Source of the DNA: Dactylellina haptotyla
Lineage: Eukaryota; Ascomycota; Orbiliomycetes; Orbiliales; Orbiliaceae
Length of the DNA: 64,000 nucleotides
Direction: 5' to 3'
NCBI GenBank assembly: GCA_031310005.1
Contig: CM062380.1
Span: 3,100,001-3,164,000, forward strand
Part shown: positions 1 to 10,931 of the stretch, in pieces
Position numbering within the stretch: position 1 is the stretch's first letter
How the letters are laid out: the number at the start of each line of letters is the position of its first letter
Notes under the pieces: model-generated
The model's database searches: none
What the model was told of the DNA's origin: nothing
Seen by the model: the letters and a program-made list of their open reading frames with translations, nothing else
Position numbers and translations under genes: made by a program

Positions 1-2410
1 ATAATTGTTTAGATATATATTTAATTATCTTATCTTTAAGGTTGCCCGATGCTCGCAGAGTACCGGATACAGATGTAGCTGTTGTATATCGCTGTCTACC
101 TTGACATCCTTGATACAAAGAGCAGGCCTTCTATATATACTTGTACGAAGATATTAAGAGCAGCTAGGGAAATGGTAACTTATAGTGCACAACTAATAAT
201 GGTAATAAAAAAACAAATTGCGAAATTAAATCAATGCTTTCATTATTAAAATGAAAGGAAAATCTTTTTTCTGTAGAGGGAGGGAGGATGGACTAACCTA
301 TGATGATGAGCGAGCTATAAATCTAGAGTAGTATAACTAATATCTGAGATCGTAGAATGCGCTATCCTTCAAGTTTGGAGGCGTCGTCGGGGAAAGGTCA
401 AAACAGAGGATATCGATAGTGGTATCCTGTGGATTCAAGTGGATTTCTTCCCGCACTTGAAATATATCTTCACGAACAAGTTCAAGAATCAAAGGAAATG
501 TATATGATCTAATATATCACATCTTATAGATATAAGTATATATCTGCTGCATATTCTCCTGCGCTTAAATTAAATTTACCGTATCTTGATTAAGTAATTA
601 GGGAATATTCCGGCTTTATTTTTTAATCCACAGGTATAACTAATTTTGGCGCATGATATCTAGAAAAATCGATGTTTACGGTGTATCATTAAATATTATA
701 GGCGAAGAGTATGCATGGAAGCTTTATTTCATATACCACAGCATGTATCGCGACCTTCTACCTGCCATCATGCGCAATTTATCGTGGCCTGGCGTTCTCA
801 AGCGTTAATGTGTTGATTTTGTGGAATTTTCAATATACTTGAGGAGACGCCAGTCTAAGTACAAGACTGAGGAGACGCGTGGGATGGTGCTATGAAGGGC
901 AAGACTACTATAATGCACCCAGGAACTCTAATAGTATGTTTAACTGTCTTTTGGGAATTCACATGCTTGGAGCTACGAGTTATAAGCTTGTAAAATCTGA
1001 TGCGATGTGTGTAACATCTTAATGGAATCATCTTCGTGGCACGTGTAACTTTGAGGTTGATTTACGGAGAAAGCACACCCGGTGTCGGAATCGGCCGCCT
1101 CTTTTTAAAAAAATGTTGAGAAATCATGTAACCTTGGTGGGCACGCTAGACATCTTGACTACTTGAGGGGCATAAATCCGAACCGTTTTGAAGAACTAAC
1201 CGCCCGCGATGTGCTATCGATAAGGCCCGAGCTGGGGTGTTGAGGTCCGCTTAGATGGTGTTCTGCCCCACCTCCATGAGGGCTGCACCTCTGCCTTGCC
1301 AATGCACAGGCTTATGCCGTGTTTCTCTGACTGCTGCTGTCCCGAACTCCTCCATCTGCAAGCCGCTGGCAACCATGTAGAGTTTTGCTTCTCTCGCAAT
1401 GAGATGCAATGAGATACGCATCACGAAGTGGCCGGGAGTCTGATTGTCATATGATCCATGAAATGTGGACTTGGGGATACGCAAAGGATAACGGAATGTG
1501 AACTAGGTGCAGCACCTGAAGCGTGTTTAAACCCAGAATATTGCTCGTTACAAGATGCCGGAGTCTGCGCATGGATATTAATGTACTACTTATATTGGAA
1601 TTGTTTTTTCTGAAGTGTGGTCAGCCAATAGACACCTCTGAGGAGCCCCGCTTCAGACGCAACTTTCGTCATTTTGCTTCCAAAGAGGTATAATTTCCTC
1701 ACGGTTGGGACTCCGTAGCACGGTCTAGTGTCGGTCGTTTACTGATCAAAGGGCCGATTGCTCGAGATCACGAACGCCAGTTAGCTAATAGATAGCCAGA
1801 ACCCGCGTCTTGAACACGTTGAGGATACACGAGAATCGTCTTTGGGTACTAGTATCTGGCTTCCCAAAATTTAGTTCGGGCTTCTGATCTTTATTTTTGG
1901 TGAGGAATGTGCGGCCCGCAGGTCTGAGACCGGACTAGATGCATTCGCTCAATGCGCGCAGAAAACGTCGAAGCAGCAGCGGTGCAGCCCACCGTTTCGA
2001 GCACATGCTATCGATAAACGTAAACTTGGATGTCCAAGCATTCCGGGGGGTTGACGGCTAGTGAAACTCCCTGGTCCAGCTATACCGCTTGCTATCGCAG
2101 AGTTCACCTACGCTCGTACTCTACATACCAACCTGGGTTGCTACGTAGCTTTGTTCTGATAGCTGCTAAACATTCCAATTCGAGAAGCAAGAATCTGACA
2201 ACTTACTTTTGGGCATTCCGATCGTAGACCTGCCTCTCTTCCTCTCTTCCTCCTCAGTGACACCGCCTCAGACTTCATCGCCGAGGATCATTTAAATATT
2301 TGCTTGATTTTTCTTTCAAAGGTGGGTGATTTCTTCCTGCTGTTCGAGCCGAAGTTTCTCAACTCGCCATTCTAACATAACGTCACCGCAACGCGCCGCG
2401 CAGAATCACA
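1..2410. other. Left flank without a recognisable gene
   Basis: No open frame here has family features or codon structure that I can support; the longest are under 80 codons. The first kilobase is A+T-rich, and the rest is mixed and holds the promoter of the glycogen phosphorylase gene. A short direct repeat of GGAGACGC lies near 844 and 871. No tRNA box pair, terminal repeats or transposase frame was seen. Confidence 0.6.
2229..2263 (+). promoter_or_regulatory. Pyrimidine-rich tract upstream of glycogen phosphorylase
   Basis: A run dominated by C and T (CTTCCTCTCTTCCTCCTC at its core) lies about 150-180 bases before the start codon. CT-rich stretches just upstream of the transcription start are common in well-expressed genes of filamentous ascomycetes. 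The link to the start site is inference; no TATA box is evident. Confidence 0.35.
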
Positions 2411-5400
2411 ATGTCGACCACGCCGACCCCGCCGTCGCCTAGTATGACCGGCCAGGACATCCTGAGCCAAACATTCGCAAAACGTCCAAGACATAAGCGG
2501 ACTGCGACTGGATTCGGATCTCGAGAGATCAAGTCAATTGAGTCCAGTATCCCTCAACCGCTCCGTGAGAAGTACGTGCCCCACGTCCATGTAAAGCCGT
2601 TACATTGCTAACCGTGTTATATAGGTGGAGGAAGTTTGTATGTATTCGAATCAGTTACGCTTCGTGACAGGCGATTGACTTGCTGACTTCCCACAGGCTG
2701 CAACTGAGTTCAGTACCAAGGATGAATTCCAGGTTAGTTACCGGGCTTTTCGTCACTTCTAGTGGACAAGTTACTAATCGCGTTCCTGCGAGCGATACAG
2801 AAAGAAGTTGTCAAACACGTCGAAACCACGCTCGCCAGATCTCTTTACAATTGTGATGAGCTGTAAGAAGGACTGAATAGTAATAATCTCAGCATGCGGA
2901 AGCTAACCGGGTTGATTTTGTCAGTGCCGCGTATTCCGGTGTCGCGCTTGCTTTCCGCGACAGGCTGATTATCGACTGGAACAAGACCCAACAAGCGCAG
3001 ACTTTTGTTGACCAGAAACGTGTCTATTGTAGGAACTTCTTGAATCTAACTTTTCCTCGATTAAAAAGGTACTGATATGTGATGTTGCAGATCTCTCTCT
3101 CGAATTCTTGATGGGTCGTACTTTAGACAATGCTATGCTCAACCACCGAATGAAGGATACAGCTGTTGGTGAGTAATCCGCTTTTGCCCAATGCTTTTAT
3201 CTTTAATTGATACGTAGCTAATATTATCGACTAGAGGGTGTTAGTGAGCTTGGTTTCCGCATGGAAGATTTGATTGAACAAGAGCACGATGCTGCATTGG
3301 GAAATGGAGGTCTCGGTCGTCTGGCGGCTTGCTTTTTGGATAGTTTGGCATCTCTCAACTACCCAGCCTGGGGCTACGGTTTGAGATACAGATATGGTAT
3401 AGTATTCACCCACTCTTCAAGGAAACTATAAGTGGGTCTGACAGCGCGCGTAGGTATCTTCAAGCAAGAAATTATCGACGGCTACCAGGTTGAAGTCCCT
3501 GATTACTGGCTCGATTTCAACCCTTGGGAATTCCCCCGACACGATATTACTGTGGATATCATGTTCTACGGCTATGTTCGTAAGAACACCGACGAGAACG
3601 GCCAAACCTCTCATGTCTGGGAAGGTGGTGAGGTTGTTCAGGCGGTTGCCTACGATGTCCCAAGTATGTATCCAACACAGTTCTCAACGTTGGATATTTG
3701 AATTTATGCTAATAACATATGCACAGTTCCCGGTTTCGCTACCAGCACAACCAATAACCTGCGACTTTGGTCCAGCAAGCCTTCTTCGGGTGAATTCGAC
3801 TTCCAGAAGTTCAATTCTGGAGACTATGAAAGCTCGGTTAGAGACCAACAGCGAGCTGAGACCATCTCGGCTGTGCTCTATCCTAACGACAAGTAAGTCG
3901 CCTGAAGCACTGAAAATTATGAGGACTGAGGCTGACGTGGTAATCTAGCATCGATGTTGGCAAGGAATTGCGATTGAAGCAGCAATACTTCTGGGTTGCT
4001 GCGTCACTCTACGACATTGTCAGACGTTTCAAGAAGTCCGGACGTGCATGGTCCGAATTCTCGGACCAAGTTTCCATCCAATTGAACGATACCCATCCAA
4101 CCTTGGCAATCGTTGAATTGCAGCGCATCCTTGTTGACAAAGAGCATCTCGAGTGGGATGAAGCCTGGAACAGTATGTATATTCGCCGCAATACTCGTAA
4201 TTGGGGTCACTCGCTAACATGACTGTAGTTGTTACACAAACCTTCGGTTATACCAACCATACTGTTCTCCCGGAAGCCCTGGAGAAATGGTCTGTTCCAC
4301 TTGTCCAAAACCTCCTCCCACGTCACTTGCAAATCATCTACGATATCAATCTCTTTTTCCTCCAGAGCGTTGAGAGACGTTTCCCGAAGGACAGGGAACT
4401 TCTCTCAAGGGTCTCCATCATAGAGGAGAGTAACCCACAGGTTATCAGAATGGCATACCTTGCCATCATTGGTTCGAAGAAGGTGAATGGTGTTGCTGAA
4501 TTGCACTCTGACCTCATCAAGACGACCATTTTCAAGGACTTTGTCACGATCTTCGGACCCGACAAGTTCACTAATGTGACCAATGGTGTTACTCCTCGGA
4601 GATGGCTTCATCAAGCCAATCCAGAGTTGTCGAAGCTCATCGCCGACAAGCTAGGCGGGTTCACTTTCTTGAAAGATCTGACGCTTTTGAATGGATTGGA
4701 GAAGTATGCCGATGACAAGGAGTTCCAGAAGGATGTAAGAGATATCTACGAATCGAGCTCGGCTTTTAAACACCGACTAACAGAGATGAATAGTGGATGC
4801 ACATCAAATTCCGTAACAAGCAGCGTTTGGCGAAATATATCAAGGATACCACTGGTATCGTTGTCAACCCATCGGCTTTGTTCGATATCCAAGTCAAACG
4901 TATCCATGAATACAAGAGACAACAGATGAACATCTTTGGTGTTATCAGCAGGTATCTTGCGATAAAGAAAATGACCAAAGAGGAGAAGAAGAAGCTAGTG
5001 CCACGTGTCTCAATCTTTGGTGGAAAAGCAGCACCCGGTTACTGGATGGTAAGATTCACAACCATTCCAAAAGAAGTTCCATAGTCTAACCTCAGCTTGT
5101 TTACATTTTAGGCCAAAACTATCATTCGTTTGGTCACGGCTGTGTCTGAGGTTGTCAACAACGATCCCGACGTTGGTGATCTCCTCAAGGTCGTCTTTAT
5201 CGAAGATTATAATGTTAGCAAGGCCGAATTCCTTTGCCCGGCTTCTGACTTGAGCGAGCACATTTCCACCGCTGGAACTGAGGCCTCCGGTACGAGTAAC
5301 ATGAAGTTCGTTCTCAATGGTGGTCTCATCATTGGTACTTGTGATGGCGCAAACGTAAGAATCTCTTTCCTCTTGAACCCTTAAAGAATTTCATACTAAT

Positions 5401-6022
5401 TGAGTTTTACTATAGATTGAAATTACTCGAGAGGTAAGGAGATAGCAGTTGCCTTTACTTAATTGAAACCCTTTGGAACTAACATTGTGTAGATTGGTGA
5501 GGATCGCATCTTCCTCTTTGGCCATCTCGCGTAAGTGTTGTCACTGATTTATCGAATGGAATGAAATGTGATTTGCTCACTAATTTGGTGTAAAACGATA
5601 GTGAGGATGTCGACGACCTTCGTCACGCTCACCGCTTCGGTAAGACCGAAATGGACCCAGCTCTTCGTCAGGTCTGTGACGAAATCGAGAAGGGTACCTT
5701 TGGTGACCCAGGCGTCTTTGGTGGTTTGATCCACGCTTTGACCGATGGCGGTGACTGTACGTTGAACCTTTTATCCTTATAATTTTATTAAGAGTCAGTT
5801 ACTAATTTAATTTTTTTTGAAATTATAGACTACCTCGTTTCCGACGATTTTGCCAGTTACCTAGCAACACACAAGCTCGTCGATGAAGCGTTCAAGAACG
5901 AAGAGGCATGGGCTCACAAGTGTATCATGGCTGTTTCCGCGATGGGATTCTTTACCTCTGATCGTGCTATTCTGGAGTACGCTGAGAACATCTGGAACTT
6001 GGAGCCTGTTGTCGTTGCATAG
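2411..6022 (+). CDS. GPH1: Glycogen phosphorylase, 17 exons
   Basis: Releases glucose-1-phosphate from glycogen in the cytosol using pyridoxal phosphate. Exons: 2411-2571, 2625-2637, 2697-2732, 2801-2862, 2925-3028, 3091-3168, 3235-3396, 3454-3663, 3727-3892, 3949-4172, 4229-4734, 4794-5048, 5112-5354, 5416-5433, 5493-5530, 5602-5756, 5829-6022. The joined frame is 874 aa, the usual fungal length, and matches yeast Gph1 closely along its whole length. Visible signatures are [66 protein letters not shown] and the cofactor-binding GTSNMKF segment with its lysine. The N-terminal KRTATGF aligns with the phosphorylated threonine region of yeast Gph1, so PKA-type control is plausible. Exons of 13 and 18 bases are unusual, but both are needed to restore conserved sequence. 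Confidence 0.97.
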
Positions 6023-7087
6023 ACGGTCTTTTTTTTAGAGAGTACTCTCGGATAGATCTGTCAAAGCTTGGTTTCTTTTTTGGTGTGCCTAGGGAAATGT
6101 TTTAACAGAAAGTAGCTATTGAAATAAATTTACGTGAGAATGGCATGAACAATTCAATCGATTAATTGCATAAATCTACATTGTCACCCACGTGAAATTT
6201 TTTTTTTTTAAGAAATTAATATATTGGAGACCAAGAAATAATATGGGAGATCTCTGTTACACGGCATGCAAACGGCTTGGAAATGTCATATGCACGACCA
6301 GCCTTAGCTCGCGGCCAGGTGCGAGTTCGCACCCAGCGGATTGGCTACCGATACTCCAGATCTCTGGCGGGACCCCTGCTCTCCAAAGGCCGGTGGCTGG
6401 GCGTACGTCAACACTTCAGCTCCACGCGATGGTTGGAGACGAAAACACTGAGAAGACGGCAGTTTCGGTTTCGTAACTCCGTGCGGGGGAACTGGCTGCT
6501 ACTACGTGACCGAGATCAAGCATTCGGCTGGAGGTGCAAGGGAGAAGCTGAAGCCAGGAAGTCTAAACTGGGCGTCGGCTGGCTGTTTTAAAGCGGGCGA
6601 AGGACGACGGGTCTGGCTACCCAGCCACTCCTCCTCCTCCTCCTCCGGACTCCTCTTTTCCCTTTAGCCTTGTGCTTTGGCGAAGTCGGTTTGGTTTCTC
6701 GTCTGGCACATTCCTCGCACGACGACAAGAATCTACATTCCTGCACCCCATGCGTGCTTGAGAGTATCGATCGCGGAGGCTGACGATTGAGACCCAAGGC
6801 GGTTTACTCTGGTAACCACCGTAGCTAGCACTCGTAGCCGGGTTATATCTGTGTAACCTGCTGCCGGTCGAGTTCGCCAACTTCCTTTTCGCGCGCGCAC
6901 AACGTCATTTCGCTCGAAGAATTGTTGCCAGCCGACAAGCCCATCGCCGACATTTGCCAAAAAGGCCTTAAGGTTCGCCCGTTAAATTACACAAACCATA
7001 TTCCTGGAGCGCCCCCCTAAAAATAAAATAAAATAAAAATATATCTCAAGTTCTTCAAAGACTTTTGATACTTGAGATACCCCCAAA
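6023..7087. other. Phosphorylase 3' flank and YVC1 promoter region
   Basis: A gap of about 1.07 kb between two genes on the same strand. It holds a CTC trinucleotide run at 6628-6646 and a 16-base inverted repeat at 6318-6333 (arms GGTGCGA/TCGCACC). An ATTGG (inverted CCAAT) lies near 6340. The A-rich run at 7018-7040 lies just before the channel start codon. No gene is supported. Confidence 0.6.
6318..6333. repeat. Short perfect inverted repeat in the YVC1 upstream region
   Basis: Arms GGTGCGA and TCGCACC are separated by GT, giving a 16-base dyad. It lies next to an inverted CCAAT box and about 750 bases before the YVC1 start. It could be a protein-binding dyad or chance. Confidence 0.4.
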
Positions 7088-9361
7088 ATGGTGGACATGC
7101 ACAAACTGATCTATGGGGTTTCCCGTAACCACCACCGCAGCTACACCCCCCGTCGCCACGTACTTCCCCGGGCCCGTCGGTCCTCGCACAACCTCATGGA
7201 GGACGTACCCACCGGTATCGACGCCAAAACGGTGACCTTGATTGCCATGCGCATCAAGTACCTCGTCGAAGAAACCGTTCCCTGCGAACTCGAAGAAGAG
7301 CAGATCATAAAGCCGCACTCCCCGATCCTCACGAGCAATGTAATCGAGCTGTGCCGCAACGCTGGCGGCGAAGAGAGCAAGTCTTGCGTTATATATTGCC
7401 TGTTAGTCTGCCTCCAGTGGTTCCGCTGGCAGTCTCTCAAGGAACTGTACGATGCGGACCTAGGCCAATTGCGAGCAGTCGCCTGTCAAATGCTCGCAAA
7501 GCGTATCATTGAGAGCACAGACGACCAGGAATATCTCTTCCAAGAGCTCCTCGTAAAACGCTTCTCCCACCTTCAGAACGGCGAGACAACGGACCCAATG
7601 AGCGCTATCGAGCGAGCGGTGGACTTGCATGCTCTCGAAGTCATCGGCTCCTCAGGATACCAGAAATGTATCAAATACCTTTGGAACGGCTGGATCATCC
7701 AAGATGAGCACGATCCTACGCATTTTGTCTTCTACGATAAGCTCACATCGGTCAACTATTGGACGCACGTACACCCGGATCGATTGAAGGCACCGGTCTA
7801 CCAGAATGCATTCCAGATGTTCGTTTCCTTCATTTATCTCGGACTGTACACCGCTGCGATCAACACTGTCAATCCTGATGGAGACATTGATATCGTAGAG
7901 GGCATCTTGTATATCTTCACGCTAGGGTTCGTGATGGACGAAGCCGCCAAGTTTTGGAAAGTCGGAAGATGGTATTTGGGCTTCTGGAATGTTTTCAATG
8001 TGAGATCTCCCTTGACCGAAATATTGCCGATTGTATGTATACTGATAAGAAATATTTTTAGTGCATTCTCTACGTCTTACTCACCGTATCATTCGTTCTG
8101 CGATGCATCGCCTTGTCTGAACCCCGTGACACAGCGGAACGGGGTCACTTCAACGTTCTTAGCTACAACTTTTTAGCATTCTCTGCGGTATGTATCCAAC
8201 ATTTTCGAAGAGAACATAGGAAACTCGCCTGCTAACTTGCATTTGATATGTAGCCTATGTTCTGGTGCCGAGTTTTGTTATACCTCGACTCCTTCCGCAT
8301 CTTTGGCGCCATGCTTGTCATTTTGAAGCAAATGTTCCAGGAGACATTTATTTTCTTCTCACTATTGATCATAATAATGGTTGGCTTCTTGCAAGCTTTT
8401 ATCGGCCTGGACAATACAGATGCAGAGAAAGCACCACCGATGACCGGCTTCATCTTCCGTACCATGGCCAACGCTCTTTTGCAGTCTCCGGACTTTGAAA
8501 GCTTCGACAAATTCTCGCCGCCGTTTGGAATGATCCTCTACTACATCTTTACATTCGTCATCATGGTCTTGCTCCTCAACATCTTGATTGCACTGTTTAA
8601 TAGTGCCTATGAAGATATCACTGGCAACGCTATAGATGAGTACATGGCTTTGGTTAGCACAAATTCTCTGCTAAATCTATCTCCAGAACGTCCGCTAACG
8701 GTAACCATAGTTTGCGCAAAAAACAATGCAATTCGTCCGCGCCCCTGACGAGAACGTTTTCCTTGCGCGTAAGCTATCCTAGATCCATCCATATTAAAGT
8801 CTTGAAAGTACGAGCACTGACGAAACCCAACCTTAGCATTCAACCTCATCGAAGTCTTCTGCCTAGTCATCCCCTGCGAATGGTGGATGTCTCGAAAGCA
8901 ATACGCCAAACTCAACGATCGAGTCCTGGTAAGAAAGACCCATCACCCACCTAACCATCAAAACATATCAGAATGCCAACTAACAGAGTCAAATCCACAA
9001 ATAGAGCATCTGCTACCTCCCCCTCCTCTTCATCTCCGCCTACATAGATGTCCACCACGCCCGCAAGATCGTCCACAACCGCGCGCACAACCAAGAAGAC
9101 GACGACGAACGCGAGGAATGGGAGGAACTTGACAGCCGCACGGACTTTGAGAACTCCGAGTGGAAGGAGAAAGTCAAGAACGTGATCCCGAACGTCGAGG
9201 ACGACGTGAGCACGCAAGAGATCAAGCGGGTCGGACGGGAGTTGAAGGACCTGATGGATAAGATTGAGAAGGCCGGGTTGTTGAAGGAGCGGATTTGGGA
9301 GGAGCAGGATCTGCTAAAGGAGGATACACCGGAGGCTATCCGCGCACCGGATGCAGAGTAA
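7088..9361 (+). CDS. YVC1: YVC1-like vacuolar TRP cation channel
   Basis: Fungal TRP channels of this family release calcium from the vacuole after osmotic, mechanical or redox stimuli. Exons: 7088-7999, 8062-8187, 8254-8652, 8711-8768, 8837-8928, 9005-9361; joined 647 aa, near yeast Yvc1 length. The first 230 residues are a soluble N-terminal region. Hydrophobic spans follow from about residue 240 (FVSFIYLGLYTAAI, ILYVLLTVSFVLRCIAL, FWCRVLLYLDSFRIFG, FIFFSLLIIIMVGFLQAF). A pore-loop segment FIFRTMANALLQSPDFESF precedes the last helix VIMVLLLNILIALFNSAYEDI, the TRP gate region. The C-terminal tail after EWWMSRKQY is highly acidic and charged. Intron junctions were chosen because they restore continuous family sequence, for example AFSA/PMFW. 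Subcellular site is inferred from the family. Confidence 0.93.
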
Positions 9362-10931
9362 GCGGGGATTCGTCGGTGGGATAATAAAGGTATTAGAGGA
9401 GGGTATGTGAGACCAATACCGAGGAATCTGGGTGGTTTGAAAGGTGAGCTCCAAGTTTCTGACCGAATACGGAGTAATATATATATATATCTACGCTTTT
9501 TGTACGAAGAATGGACAATTCTCTGCGACAGGTGGGCTTTATTTATTTCTTTTATTTTCTACTACGATTGTTGCCAAATACGTTTTGGTATTATTTAGCG
9601 TCTAAATCCATAGCGATATCGAGTCTCTAAGAGTAAACAATCGAACCGATCGTGCAGAATTCTATTTCATATATAAATTTAAAATTGGTATCAATCTCGA
9701 AGGAGAAATCGAGTTGAGAAGCCATCAAAAGAAGAAAGGACAGTGTGTACTATACAAGATATCATTTGAAGAAATTAATTTAAGGAGCGTGTGATATTTG
9801 CCCTATCTATCTAATAGCCAGAGTAAATCACCTCAGCAATAACACATCTCGCCTTTCCTTTCCGGAATTCCGCCAAATTTTCTAGGAAGATTTTCTATAT
9901 AAAAACTAATGTTAACTTCCCCCGCCCCGACTCCATAGACTAATCGCCAAACCCGGTTATAAGCTCAATTTTTTTTGTATAAATTTATTACACACTTTGG
10001 TTTTTTTTAGGGTTGAGAGTCGCCGCGATGGAAGGCAAAAAAAAAAAGAAAGACATGGTATATGGGAACGAAAACAATAAGAGAACATAGAGTAGAGAAA
10101 GTGGTAAAGGAATTCGACATTGAAAAATGAAAAAATATAGATAAAAGGAAATTCATAGCAATAGTTACGTTTTATGTGTGCCCCCCGCCGTATGTTTGTT
10201 TTTTTCCGTGCATTTCGTGCTTAGTGCCGTTATTTGGGTATGGGTATAAGACTACTTTAAGATAGATAAATATAAAAAAAAGGAAAGAGGTATATAGCAG
10301 CATCATGAGAAAAAACAAGAGAACGAAGCGACAAGGTGGTATCCGCTATTCTCGAAAGAAAAATAAGAAACTGAATCATTGAAAAACGAGAAAAAGAAGA
10401 AGGAATGAGCAACGTCCTGAAACTCCATGGACACTGTAATCATTACAGGTGACAGATTAGATTTCCTGACACATGCATAGGCTATTCGTATATTCTGAGC
10501 TTTGTAAGTGGGGTGGCGGTCTCTGTTATTGTACATCAAGCATTGATCGGTCCGGTTGGGAATGATATCGAGGAAATGACAGATGACGTAAATCCAATAA
10601 AGGATGCTCAAAACGGGGAATAATAGAAATAAAAAATAAAAATAAAAAGTAGTTCATAAAAAATGATTTCAGGGTATCGTTGATGTTGGATGTAGCTCGA
10701 GACCGTCATAAAAATAGTAGAGGAAATAGAAATAACAAAGCTCAAATGCGATCCGGGAACTCCAATGGCAAAGTCAAAACGAATTGGACTTTTATGATGG
10801 ATAATTTGTTATCAATGCGTAATGAGGTGTATCAATGTTAGGATGTATTGGGACGACAGCGTAGAAGGTGGATATATGCCGTCGCCATCTTTTCGGGTAA
10901 CGGGCTGAGGAGGGTAATTATCGTAGGAGGA
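9362..10931. other. Convergent 3' region between YVC1 and the KH gene
   Basis: The two flanking genes run toward each other, so this 1.57 kb should hold both 3' untranslated regions and terminators. It is rich in A and T runs (9970-10060, 10620-10650). A TACGGAGTA motif lies at 9468-9476 beside a short TA repeat. No coding signature was seen. Confidence 0.6.

Noticed and set aside
6815-6830. 15-base sequence ACCACCGTAGCTAGC shared with 34306-34320
   Set aside because: A window of this size is expected to contain a few exact 15-base matches by chance, and the flanks do not match.
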